64,000 nt of DNA, taken from contig NZ_JAHOPB010000001.1 in assembly GCF_019039055.1 (NCBI RefSeq), forward strand, positions 2,170,001 through 2,234,000, given 5' to 3'. The notes under the pieces were generated by a model that saw only the letters and a program-made list of their open reading frames with translations, was not told the DNA's origin and made no database searches. Positions 56,786 through 64,000 of this stretch are shown one piece after another. Position 1 is the first letter of the stretch; every line of letters begins with the position of its first letter. This DNA is from Reyranella humidisoli (GTDB lineage: Bacteria; Pseudomonadota; Alphaproteobacteria; Reyranellales; Reyranellaceae). The position numbers and the translations under genes are program-made.

Positions 56786-58455
56786 TGTTCCTGCAGCGCA
56801 TCCTGTTCGTCGTCCTGGCGTCGCTCGTCGCCTTCACCACCCTGCCGGCGCGCGCCGAAACGCCCGATGCGGCACTGGCGAAGCTGCTCGACGAGGCGAA
56901 GGCGGCGGCGTCCGTGCCGGGAGCGTGCGCGCAGCCGGGCGTCGACCGTCTTGTCCGCATCTTCTGCGACGGCAAGATCCGTGTCGGCGTCCGCGAATAC
57001 TATCCCCTGTTCGGGACGCGCGAGGGCAGCGTGCGTTCGGGATACGACGTCGATGTCGCCCGCGGGCTGGCAAAGCATCTTGGTGTCGAGCCGGTCTTCA
57101 CGCGCGTGAATGCCGCGAGCCGCATCCCGCTGCTCGCCGACGACAAGATCGACCTCACCATCGCCACCATGGGCCACAACGCGCAGCGCGACGGCCAGGT
57201 GCGCTTCATCCGTCCGCACTACTACCAGTCGGAGACGATCATCGTCGGACCGAAGGGGCTCACGATCAGGGACTGGCCCGACGTCGCCAGCCGCACGATC
57301 TGCGTCACGATCGGCAACGGCTCCAACGCCCAGATCGTTTCGCACAATGCCCGTCTGATGCTGTTCGACGAGGCGGGCGTGCTGCCGGACAGGCTGCGCG
57401 ACGAGACCTGCACCCTGGCCGCCCAGGACGACAGCTTCTTCGACTATTACTTCACCGACCCCGCCTTCGCCGGCAGCTACGACAGGAAGTTCGGCTTCGC
57501 GCAGCTCCCCTGGGGCATGGCGGTGGCGTTGAGCGGCAGCGACAGGCTGGCCAGGGCGCTCGATCTCACGAGCCAGATCTTTCACCGCGACGGGATCTTT
57601 CTCGACATCGCGAAGGAGAATCGCATCGGCCTCGGCTTCCTGCAGCGCCAGCGCGCAGTATGGAACAGGCCCGAGTGCAATACCGATACCGGCGCCAGCA
57701 ATCCCGCCTGCGTCCTGCCGCCGCTCAGCAGCGTCCTGGAGCCGACGCCGATCGCGGCCCAGGTGGCGGCCATCGAGGGCTGGATCCAGAAGCATACCGG
57801 CATCGCCGTGCAGCTCCCGATGTTCAAGACCATGCCGGCCTGGTCGCTCTTCAAGGCGGGCATCATCAACTCGCTGGTCCTCGTGGCCGGAGCCCTGGTG
57901 GCGACACTGCTCTTCGCGCTCATTCTCGGTGCGTTGCAGAGTTCGCGCTCGTTCCTGCTGCGCTGGCCGGCACGCGCCTTCACGGTCATCCTGCAGTCCT
58001 CGCCGGTCGTGCTGACGCTCGTCATTTCCGCCGCCGTCGCTCTGGCGCTGTTTCCGTATTCGTCGGCCGTCGCCATCGGCGCGGCGATCGTCGCTCTCGG
58101 CCTCATGAACGGGGCCAATGCCGGCCAGGCCATCGCCGAAGCGATGCATACGCTCAGGACGGAGCGGGGAGGGCCGCCCGCGCCCATCACCGAACTGTTC
58201 GGCCGTGCCGTCAGCCGTTCGGCGACGCAGATCGTGTCCTTCCTGGTCAACGCCGCCAAGGGAACGCCCATCGCGAGCTTCATCGGCGCCCCCGAACTCC
58301 TCAGTGCGCTGACCGACATCACCTCCTTCGCCAGCGGCCGGGCCAGCACCTATTCGCTTCTGCTGGTCTTCTATGTCTGCGTGGTGATCGTGGTGGTCTG
58401 GCTGTGCGACAAGCTCCGGGTCTGGCTCGAGCGCCGGCAGATGGTGACGGCATGA
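56782..58455 (+). CDS. ABC amino acid transporter: substrate-binding domain fused to permease
   Basis: 557 residues. The signal peptide (residues 1-25) is followed by a type II solute-binding domain (about 45-330), with KIRVGVREYYPLFGTREGSV and RSGYDVDVARGLAKHLGVEP. Residues 365-545 form a permease half with about five helices, with the EAA-like loop NGANAGQAIAEAMHTLRTE. Fused binding-permease proteins are known in amino acid uptake systems. No ATPase gene lies within the window around it. It overlaps both neighbours by 4 bases. Confidence 0.88.
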   Translation: MMFLQRILFVVLASLVAFTTLPARAETPDAALAKLLDEAKAAASVPGACAQPGVDRLVRIFCDGKIRVGVREYYPLFGTREGSVRSGYDVDVARGLAKHLGVEPVFTRVNAASRIPLLADDKIDLTIATMGHNAQRDGQVRFIRPHYYQSETIIVGPKGLTIRDWPDVASRTICVTIGNGSNAQIVSHNARLMLFDEAGVLPDRLRDETCTLAAQDDSFFDYYFTDPAFAGSYDRKFGFAQLPWGMAVALSGSDRLARALDLTSQIFHRDGIFLDIAKENRIGLGFLQRQRAVWNRPECNTDTGASNPACVLPPLSSVLEPTPIAAQVAAIEGWIQKHTGIAVQLPMFKTMPAWSLFKAGIINSLVLVAGALVATLLFALILGALQSSRSFLLRWPARAFTVILQSSPVVLTLVISAAVALALFPYSSAVAIGAAIVALGLMNGANAGQAIAEAMHTLRTERGGPPAPITELFGRAVSRSATQIVSFLVNAAKGTPIASFIGAPELLSALTDITSFASGRASTYSLLLVFYVCVVIVVVWLCDKLRVWLERRQMVTA

Positions 58456-59075
58456 GCAGGATTTCGCCCGACTTCGTGCCGCAGCTCCTCGCGGGCATGG
58501 TGGTCAACTTCCAGATCGCCGCCATCGCCCTGCTGATCGGACTTGCCGTCGGCGGCCTGCTCACCCTGGCAAAACTGGCGGGCGGCGTGCGCGGCGCGGT
58601 CGCCAGGACGCTGATTGGCCTGATGCGTGCGGCGCCGACCTTCGTCGTCATGTTCTTCCTGCTGAACATCATCCCGTCGGATGCGACCCTGTTCGGGATT
58701 CCCGTCGCACCGTCGGGCATCATGACGGTGGCCCTCTCGCTGGTGCCCTATGCCGCCGCCTACGTGGCCGACAATGGCGGCGAGGCGCTTCGCCAGTTGC
58801 GCGACGGCTCGCCGCTCGGTGCGCTCCTGTTCGTGCCCAACGTGACGCGCGCCTTCTTCGTGCTGGTCATGTCGTCGAGCGCCGGCGCGGCCATCGGCGT
58901 GCCGGAGGGCATCGCCGTCATCCTGCGCGAGGCCGAGCTGATGCCGACACTGGGCGACAAGATGGTCCTGTTTGCCATTGGTATCCTCTGCTTCGGCATC
59001 ACCTTGCAGGCCGGCTTCGCGCTGATGCGCCTGCTTCAACGCCATCTCGGACGCCTCGCGTTGCGCGCCCGGTAG
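58452..59075 (+). CDS. ABC amino acid transporter permease
   Basis: 207 residues with about five membrane helices: MVVNFQIAAIALLIGLAVGG, then RAAPTFVVMFFLLNIIPS (the motif after the first helices in GlnP-like permeases is R-x-T-P-x2-V-Q-L-F; here it is shifted), and SLVPYAAAYVADNGGEAL. The EAA-type loop is loose. It is the last gene of the coupled operon and would pair with the fused permease. No ATP-binding subunit is encoded nearby. Confidence 0.87.
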   Translation: MSRISPDFVPQLLAGMVVNFQIAAIALLIGLAVGGLLTLAKLAGGVRGAVARTLIGLMRAAPTFVVMFFLLNIIPSDATLFGIPVAPSGIMTVALSLVPYAAAYVADNGGEALRQLRDGSPLGALLFVPNVTRAFFVLVMSSSAGAAIGVPEGIAVILREAELMPTLGDKMVLFAIGILCFGITLQAGFALMRLLQRHLGRLALRAR

Positions 59076-59111
59076 GGTGTAGGCTCTTCCGAAAGAAAGT
59101 CGGGAGGAAAC

Positions 59112-60083
59112 ATGAAGCTTTCACGGCGGCGCGCCCTGGGCGCAACGGCGGCGGTGGCCCTGGCGGCGGGTTCGGCGCGGGCCCAGGCCTATCCATCGAA
59201 GCCGGTACGGCTGATCGTTCCCTATTCGGCTGGCGGCGGTGCCGACACCACGGCGCGGCTGATCGCGCCCAAGCTGCAGGAGGCTCTCGGCCAGACGGTC
59301 GTCGTCGAGAACAAGCCCGGCGCTGGCGGCATGATCGGCGACGAGATCGTGGCCAAGGCCGCGCCCGACGGCCACACCCTGCTGATCGGCGCTTTTGCCC
59401 ACGCGGTGAACCCGTCGCTGTTTCCAAAGATGCCGTTCCGCACGCCCGAAGATTTCGCGCCGGTCTCGCTGCTTGTGACCGTGCCGGAACTGATGGTCAT
59501 CACCCCTTCGCACCCGGCGAAGACCGTGGCTGAACTCGTGGCGCTGGCCAAGGCACAGCCGGGCAAACTCTCCTATGCGTCGTCGGGCAACGGCAGCGCC
59601 CAGCATCTCGCGGCCGAACTCTTCAAGATGCGCACCGGAACCGACATCCAGCACGTGCCCTACAAGGGCGGGGCGCTGGCGGTGGCCGACGTCGCGGCGG
59701 GCCATGTGCCGTTCTATTTCGGCAACATGAGCGCCGCCCTGCCGCAGGCGCGCGGCGGTCGCGTGCGGCCGCTCGCCGTCACCAGCCCCGCGCGATCCCC
59801 CGCCGCGCCCGATGTGCCCACGCTGACCGAGGCTGGTGTGCCCGATTGCGAGATCTCCGAGTGGAACGCGCTGATCGCGCCCGCCGGCACGCCGCCGGCG
59901 GTGATCGCGCGCCTGCACATGGAAGTCGCGAAGATCATGCGTGCCGAGGAGATGAAGGCGAAGTTCGCCGATCTAGGCGCCGACGCGATCGGCTCGACAC
60001 CCGACGAACTGGCCGCCTTCCTGCGCTCGGAGATGAAGAAGTGGGCCGAGGTGGTGAAGGCCGCCAACATCAAGGTCGAGTAG
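59112..60083 (+). CDS. Bug-family (TTT) solute-binding protein
   Basis: 323 residues. Signal peptide of about 24 residues with an Arg-rich start (MKLSRRRALGATAAVALAAG, cut after ARA) followed by YPSKPVRLIVPYSAGGGADT, ENKPGAGGMIGDEIVAK and HVPYKGGALAVADVAAGHV, the Bug order. It binds a carboxylate-like compound in the periplasm. It has no nearby TctA/TctB genes, like the copy at 17834. The next SDR gene starts 4 bases after the stop and is probably co-transcribed, so the two may work on the same compound. Confidence 0.95.
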   Translation: MKLSRRRALGATAAVALAAGSARAQAYPSKPVRLIVPYSAGGGADTTARLIAPKLQEALGQTVVVENKPGAGGMIGDEIVAKAAPDGHTLLIGAFAHAVNPSLFPKMPFRTPEDFAPVSLLVTVPELMVITPSHPAKTVAELVALAKAQPGKLSYASSGNGSAQHLAAELFKMRTGTDIQHVPYKGGALAVADVAAGHVPFYFGNMSAALPQARGGRVRPLAVTSPARSPAAPDVPTLTEAGVPDCEISEWNALIAPAGTPPAVIARLHMEVAKIMRAEEMKAKFADLGADAIGSTPDELAAFLRSEMKKWAEVVKAANIKVE

Positions 60084-60087
60084 TCGC

Positions 60088-60951
60088 GTGCCTTACGATT
60101 CGGTGTTTCGCCCCGGTCTGTTCGCCGGCAGGACCGTCATCGTCACGGGCGGCGGCTCGGGCCTCGGCCGCTGCACGGCACACGAGCTGAAGTCGCTCGG
60201 TGCACGGATCGCGCTGCTCGGCCGAACGAGGGAGAAGCTCGAACGTGTGAAGGAGGAGCTGGGCGATCCCGACACCTTCATCCATTCCGCCGACCTGCGC
60301 CGCGAGGACGAGGTCAAGGCGGCGATCGCGGCTGTCATTGACTGGAGCGGCGGCCGGATCGACGGGCTGGTGAACAATGCCGGCGGCCAGTTCCCGGCCC
60401 AGCTCAAGGACATCTCGCTCAACGGCTGGAATGCGGTCGTCGCCAACAACATGACCGCGACCTTCCTCGTGTCCAAGGCGGTCTATCTCGCCTCGATGGA
60501 AGCCCATGGCGGTGCCATCGTGAATATCGGCGCTGACTTCGAGATGGGCAATCCCGGCATGGGCCATAACGGCGCCGCCCGGGCCGGTCAGACCAACTTC
60601 ACCTACACCGCGTCGGTCGAATGGGCACATGCCGGTGTCCGTGTGAACTCGGTGCTGCCGGGCTTCATCGCCTCCTCGGGGCTCGATCGTTACCCCGAGC
60701 GGGCGCATGAGGCGCTGCGTTCGGTGAAGGATCGCATTCCCGCCAAGCGACACGGCACGGAGTCGGAGATCGCCGCCGCCATCGTCTATCTGCTCAGCGA
60801 CGCGGCGGCCTATGTCACCGGCATCGCACTCCGCGTCGACGGCGGATTGCATAACGCCGGCAAATCGAATTTCTACCAGGTGCCCGATCACAATAAATCG
60901 AAGCCCTTCAATGGCTTTCCGCTCTACCGGCCGCCGAAGGTCCTGGAGTAG
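60088..60951 (+). CDS. SDR-family protein without the normal Y-x3-K dyad
   Basis: 287 residues. The cofactor motif VIVTGGGSGLGRCTAH and NNAGGQ are normal, and the layout matches the peroxisomal trans-2-enoyl-CoA reductase/2,4-dienoyl-CoA reductase branch. At the active site, HNGAARAGQTNFTYTASVEWA (shown as GAARAGQTNFTYTA) has Thr and Tyr where the related enzymes have Y or D and K, so the Y-x3-K dyad is absent. The reaction is uncertain; an enoyl-CoA reductase-like role is only a guess. GTG 60088 is the start, 4 bases after the Bug gene stop. Confidence 0.85.
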   Translation: MPYDSVFRPGLFAGRTVIVTGGGSGLGRCTAHELKSLGARIALLGRTREKLERVKEELGDPDTFIHSADLRREDEVKAAIAAVIDWSGGRIDGLVNNAGGQFPAQLKDISLNGWNAVVANNMTATFLVSKAVYLASMEAHGGAIVNIGADFEMGNPGMGHNGAARAGQTNFTYTASVEWAHAGVRVNSVLPGFIASSGLDRYPERAHEALRSVKDRIPAKRHGTESEIAAAIVYLLSDAAAYVTGIALRVDGGLHNAGKSNFYQVPDHNKSKPFNGFPLYRPPKVLE

Positions 60952-60987
60952 GGTAGCGCCTCCGAAACCCCCATGAAGGAGAGAAAG

Positions 60988-61512
60988 ATGCGTATCGCCC
61001 CCGTGATGTGCAGCCTGATCGCAATGGCCGGCATGGCCGTCTCCTTTTCGGCCCAGGCGCAGAGCCCGACGGCAAAGGCCGCGCTGAAGGACGCCTCCGG
61101 CAAGGATGTCGGCACGGTCCAGCTCGTCCAGACGCCGCACGGCGTCCTGCTCAGAATGTCCCTGAAGGGTGTGGCGCCAGGTGAGCACGCCTTCCACGTC
61201 CATGCTGTCGGCAAGTGTGAGGCGCCCTTCACCAGCGCCGGCGGCCACTTCAATCCCGCCTCGAAGAAGCACGGCATGGAAGCCGCTGAAGGCGCGCATG
61301 CCGGCGACATGCCCAACCTCTTCATCCCGGCCAATGGCGAACTGAGGATCGATGTCGCCAACCACATGATCTCGTTGGTCAAGGGACAGCCCAATTCGGT
61401 GTTCGATGCCGACGGCTCGGCGATCATCATTCACGCGGGACCGGACGACTACAAAACCGACCCGACCGGCAATGCCGGCGACCGCATCGTCTGCGGCGTC
61501 ATCACGGAGTGA
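60988..61512 (+). CDS. sodC: Copper/zinc superoxide dismutase
   Basis: 174 residues with a signal peptide (about 24 residues, cut after AQA). Copper and zinc ligands appear in order: AFHVHAVGKC (two His, plus the Cys of the disulfide), AGGHFNPASKKHG, DMPNL, and IIIHAGPDDYKTDPTGNAGDR, with RIVCGVI supplying the second disulfide Cys. It converts superoxide in the periplasm. ATG 60988 follows AAGGAGAGAAAG. An in-frame ATG at 60973 would place the ribosome site inside the coding region and is not favoured. Confidence 0.95.
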   Translation: MRIAPVMCSLIAMAGMAVSFSAQAQSPTAKAALKDASGKDVGTVQLVQTPHGVLLRMSLKGVAPGEHAFHVHAVGKCEAPFTSAGGHFNPASKKHGMEAAEGAHAGDMPNLFIPANGELRIDVANHMISLVKGQPNSVFDADGSAIIIHAGPDDYKTDPTGNAGDRIVCGVITE

Positions 61513-61571
61513 CCTGAGACTTCGTCCGCCGCGGCGGGCGAGGGCGCGTTTTCCTATCTGGAGCTGATTGA

Positions 61572-62609
61572 ATGGACCTGTCTCGTTTTCCGCGTCGCAT
61601 CTACACCAACGCGCCCACGCCCATCGAACGCCTGCCGCATTTCACCAAGGCCCTTGCCGCGAGCTGCCCCGGCGGCGTCGGCCCCGAGGTCTGGATCAAG
61701 CGCGACGACATGCTGGGTCTGTTCCCCGGCGGCAACAAGACACGCAAGCTCGAGTTCCTCGCGGGCGACGCGATCGCCCAGGGTTGCGACACGCTCGTCA
61801 CCTGCGGCGCGCCGCAGTCGAACCACTGCCGCATCACCCTGTCGGCCGCGGTCAAGGAAGGGCTGAAGTGCCGCTTCGTGATCGAGGAGCGCGTGCCCGG
61901 CTCCTACAAGAAGGAAGCCGGCGGCAACAACTTCATGTTCGAGCTGATGGGCGTCGAGGCGATCACGGTCGTGCCCGGCGGCACCAACATGGGCGAGGCG
62001 ATGTCGCGGGTGGCGCAGGAAGTGGCCTCGCTCGGTCGCAAGGCCTATGTGATCCCCGGCGGCGGCTCCAACGCCATCGGCGGCCTGGGCTACGTCGCCT
62101 GCGTGCAGGAAATGCAGGTCCAGTGGCTCGATATGGGCTTCTCGCCCGACGCCGTGATCGTGGGCTCGGGAAGTTCGGGAACCCATGGCGGCATGGTCGC
62201 GGGATTCCTCGGCAACAACATCAAGGTCCCGCTGATCGGCGTCGGCGTCAGCCGCGATCCCGCCGACCAGGAGCCGCTGGTGTTGAAGGAAGCGCAGGCG
62301 GTCGTCGATCTGCTGGGCCTCGACATCAAGGTGCCGGCCTCGGCGGTGAAGAGCTTCGGCGGCTACTGGCAGCCGAAATACTCGGTCCCCAACAAGAAGA
62401 TGATCGAGGCGGTGCAGATGCTCGCGCGCACCGAAGGCATCCTGCTCGACCCGGTCTATACCGGAAAGATCATGGCGGGCCTGATCGGCCTCGCGCGCCA
62501 GGGCCATTTCAAGCCCAACGCGAAGGTGCTCTTCATCCACACCGGCGGCCTGCCGTCGCTGCATGTTTATGAAGACGTCGTGCTGGGCCGGACGGTTGTG
62601 CCGGACTGA
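61572..62609 (+). CDS. D-cysteine desulfhydrase / ACC deaminase-like PLP enzyme
   Basis: 345 residues, fold type II PLP family. The PLP lysine is in FPGGNKTRKLEFLAGDA near residue 57; CGAPQSNHCRITLSAA is typical, and the phosphate loop is GSGSSGTHGGMVAG. The family includes D-cysteine desulfhydrase, ACC deaminase and L-cysteate sulfo-lyase (CuyA); the sequence alone does not choose among them. It starts 59 bases after the SOD gene. The product would be pyruvate plus sulfide or ammonia, or sulfite. Confidence 0.88.
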   Translation: MDLSRFPRRIYTNAPTPIERLPHFTKALAASCPGGVGPEVWIKRDDMLGLFPGGNKTRKLEFLAGDAIAQGCDTLVTCGAPQSNHCRITLSAAVKEGLKCRFVIEERVPGSYKKEAGGNNFMFELMGVEAITVVPGGTNMGEAMSRVAQEVASLGRKAYVIPGGGSNAIGGLGYVACVQEMQVQWLDMGFSPDAVIVGSGSSGTHGGMVAGFLGNNIKVPLIGVGVSRDPADQEPLVLKEAQAVVDLLGLDIKVPASAVKSFGGYWQPKYSVPNKKMIEAVQMLARTEGILLDPVYTGKIMAGLIGLARQGHFKPNAKVLFIHTGGLPSLHVYEDVVLGRTVVPD

Positions 62610-62631
62610 CGTTCGGATGGCGGAGAGAGCG

Positions 62632-63330
62632 ATGCTGCGACGCCTGCTGTCCCTTGTGCTCGTTCCGCTCGGCCTGCTTCTGGCGGGCGTCCCGGCGGGG
62701 GCCGGGCAGGCCGTCGTCGTTCCGCCGCCCGCTCTGGATGGGGCGGCGGCGCAGGCCGGCGCGAGCGAGACCATCGTGCTGGCCGGCGGCTGCTTCTGGG
62801 GCGTCCAGGCGGTGTTCCAGCATGTGAAGGGCGTGAGCCGCGCTGTCTCGGGCTACGCCGGAGGCACGAAGGAAAGCGCCACCTATCCGTTGGTGAGTGC
62901 GGGACGGACCAGCCATGCCGAGGTCGTCGAAGTGACGTTCGATCCTTCTGTGGTGACCTACGGCACGATCCTGCAGATCTATTTCTCGGTGGTGCACGAC
63001 CCGACTGAACTCGACCGGCAGGGACCCGATGTCGGCCCGCAGTACCGGTCGGCAATCTTCGTCGCTGGTCCCGAGCAGCGACGTGTCGCCGAGGCCTACA
63101 TCGCGCAGCTCGACAAGGCTGGCGTCTTCAGGAAGCGCATCGCCACCAGGGTCGACGATCTGGCAGCCTTCTATCCGGCCGAGGCATATCATCAGGACTA
63201 TGCAACGCTGCATCCGAACCAGCCGTACATCTACATTCACGACCGGCCCAAGGTGGAGAACCTCAAGCGCCTGTTCGCGGCGCAATCTCGCACCACGCCG
63301 GTGCTGGTGAACGCTTCCGGCGCAAAGTAG
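62632..63330 (+). CDS. msrA: Peptide-methionine (S)-S-oxide reductase MsrA, with signal peptide
   Basis: 232 residues. The N-terminus MLRRLLSLVLVPLGLLLAGV is a signal peptide cut near AGAG, so the enzyme is probably periplasmic. The catalytic motif GGCFWGVQ has the nucleophilic cysteine, followed by SGYAGG and AEVVEVTFDP, and the end has AYHQDY. It repairs oxidised methionine residues in proteins. ATG 62632 follows GGAGAGAGCG; a longer frame to 62563 overlaps the upstream gene. The 22-base gap to the desulfhydrase gene suggests co-transcription. Oxidative stress is also served by the SOD upstream. Confidence 0.94.
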   Translation: MLRRLLSLVLVPLGLLLAGVPAGAGQAVVVPPPALDGAAAQAGASETIVLAGGCFWGVQAVFQHVKGVSRAVSGYAGGTKESATYPLVSAGRTSHAEVVEVTFDPSVVTYGTILQIYFSVVHDPTELDRQGPDVGPQYRSAIFVAGPEQRRVAEAYIAQLDKAGVFRKRIATRVDDLAAFYPAEAYHQDYATLHPNQPYIYIHDRPKVENLKRLFAAQSRTTPVLVNASGAK

Positions 63331-63480
63331 GAGCGTCGCGCAAGCCTTCGCGCCAACGCTCAGGGACAGCGCCGTCGTGTATCGGCTCGGCGGGCTGGGC
63401 TTCGATCCGGTTGACCCGGCTGGTCCATTCCCGCGTAGGAGAGGGCACCGGCCTGGCGCCGGAGAAGAAGGAAGGGCCGG

Positions 63481-63861
63481 ATGTCCGCTGCCACGTCTCT
63501 CGCGAAGCGAGCCGCACAGGCGAGCTTTGCCGTAGCCGGCATCGTGCCGGTGGCCGCGGGTCTGTGGGGCGTGCTCCAGCCTCTCGGGGCCGCGGGGTCT
63601 CTGATGAACCACGGCCGGTATCTCTCGGGGCTCCTGCTCGGTATCGGACTGGCCTTCTGGGCGGCGATCCCGGGCATCGAACGGCGGACCACCTGGGTGC
63701 GGGTGCTGACGGCCGTGGTGGTCGTCGGCGGGCTTTGCCGGGGGGTGGGGCTCCTGCTGGGCGATCCGCTGTTGCCTTCCGTGGCAGGGGCGCTGGTCAT
63801 GGAACTGGGTGTGACGCCGCTTCTGTGCTTCTGGCAGGGCAGATTGGCTTCACGCGGCTGA
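63481..63861 (+). CDS. DUF4345 membrane protein
   Basis: 126 residues with four hydrophobic helices; the first begins ASFAVAGIVPVAAGLWGVLQ and the pattern NHGRYLSGLLLGIGLAFW with LCRGVGLLLGDP matches DUF4345, whose function is unknown. It is likely an inner-membrane protein. It is separated from msrA by 151 bases that hold no gene. Confidence 0.88.
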   Translation: MSAATSLAKRAAQASFAVAGIVPVAAGLWGVLQPLGAAGSLMNHGRYLSGLLLGIGLAFWAAIPGIERRTTWVRVLTAVVVVGGLCRGVGLLLGDPLLPSVAGALVMELGVTPLLCFWQGRLASRG

Positions 63862-63900
63862 AGAGTCGGAACCCCGAGAGGCCGGCGTCGTTCCGGATGG

Positions 63901-64000
63901 ATGAAGCGCGCCGGCAAAATCCTCGGCTGGACGGTCGGCACTCTTGTTGGCTTGTTGGTGATTGCTGCCGGCGCCGTCTACTTCATCGCGACCTCCGACT
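63901..64000 (+). CDS. AsmA-like protein, N-terminal part (cut by window end)
   Basis: The window ends after 33 codons. The readable part, MKRAGKILGWTVGTLVGLLV and AAGAVYFIATSD, is a signal anchor with a Lys/Arg start, as at the N-terminus of AsmA/YdgA-type inner-membrane proteins that span the periplasm. The assignment is tentative because little is visible. The start is ATG 63901; an out-of-frame ATG at 63897 is not chosen. Confidence 0.45.
   Translation, partial: MKRAGKILGWTVGTLVGLLVIAAGAVYFIATSD

Overview
The window looks like a chromosomal segment of a GC-rich alphaproteobacterium. The evidence is a small Usg protein, a class I lysyl-tRNA synthetase, a CIRCE-controlled groESL operon, two Bug-type (tripartite tricarboxylate) binding proteins, a YbfB/YjiJ-type MFS carrier and DUF4345/DUF1330 proteins. 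The many short-chain dehydrogenases and Bug proteins recall Reyranella- or Bradyrhizobium-like soil bacteria, but that placement is a guess. Genes are dense (67 CDS called, two of them cut by the window edges), and no gene-free stretch exceeds 300 bases. I saw no rRNA, tRNA, insertion sequence, prophage or CRISPR array.

Layout. 1-9.1 kb: end of a cytochrome P450, HpcH/HpaI aldolase, glutathione transferase, nitronate monooxygenase, usg, groES-groEL behind a CIRCE element, a Nudix hydrolase, and a sulfurtransferase/DUF1330/unknown operon. 9.1-16.6 kb: AEC carrier with mscL, a DapA-like lyase divergent from a LysR regulator, a candidate structured RNA with its own terminator, a GNAT acetyltransferase, and a coupled PPK2/basic amino acid decarboxylase pair. 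16.7-28.9 kb: PRISE-type reductase, Bug protein, SDR plus hydroxyacid dehydrogenase, TPR protein, DinG-like helicase, MFS carrier, lysyl-tRNA synthetase. 28.9-36.6 kb: ureidoglycolate-lyase-like protein, two TetR regulators each with a palindromic operator candidate facing a divergent oxidoreductase gene, an SDR lacking the catalytic Tyr, a PanE-like reductase, and small lipoproteins. 36.7-49.3 kb: K+ channel, Baeyer-Villiger-type monooxygenase, D-aminoacylase, a type III PKS/ICMT pair, a glutaminase-STAS-cNMP fusion beside a large hybrid histidine kinase, a class IV aminotransferase and an EamA carrier. 49.4-64 kb: a thrombospondin-3-like secreted protein, UxaA-type dehydratase, cold shock protein, GNAT, amidase, adenylate cyclase, an ABC permease operon with no ATPase gene, a Bug protein, an SDR, Cu/Zn SOD, a D-cysteine desulfhydrase-like enzyme, exported MsrA, DUF4345, and the start of an AsmA-like protein.

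Most genes are stand-alone catabolic, transport or stress functions. The points most worth following are: the candidate RNA at 12588-12727; the TetR operators at 30187 and 31811; the glutaminase-STAS-cNMP/histidine kinase pair, with an adenylate cyclase about 10 kb away; the ATPase-less permease operon at 56090-59075; the PPK2-decarboxylase coupling; two SDRs without the normal active site; and a family of palindromic intergenic repeats, one copy of which supplies the stop codon of the monooxygenase. I found no clear case of a wholly new multi-gene system such as a defence island.
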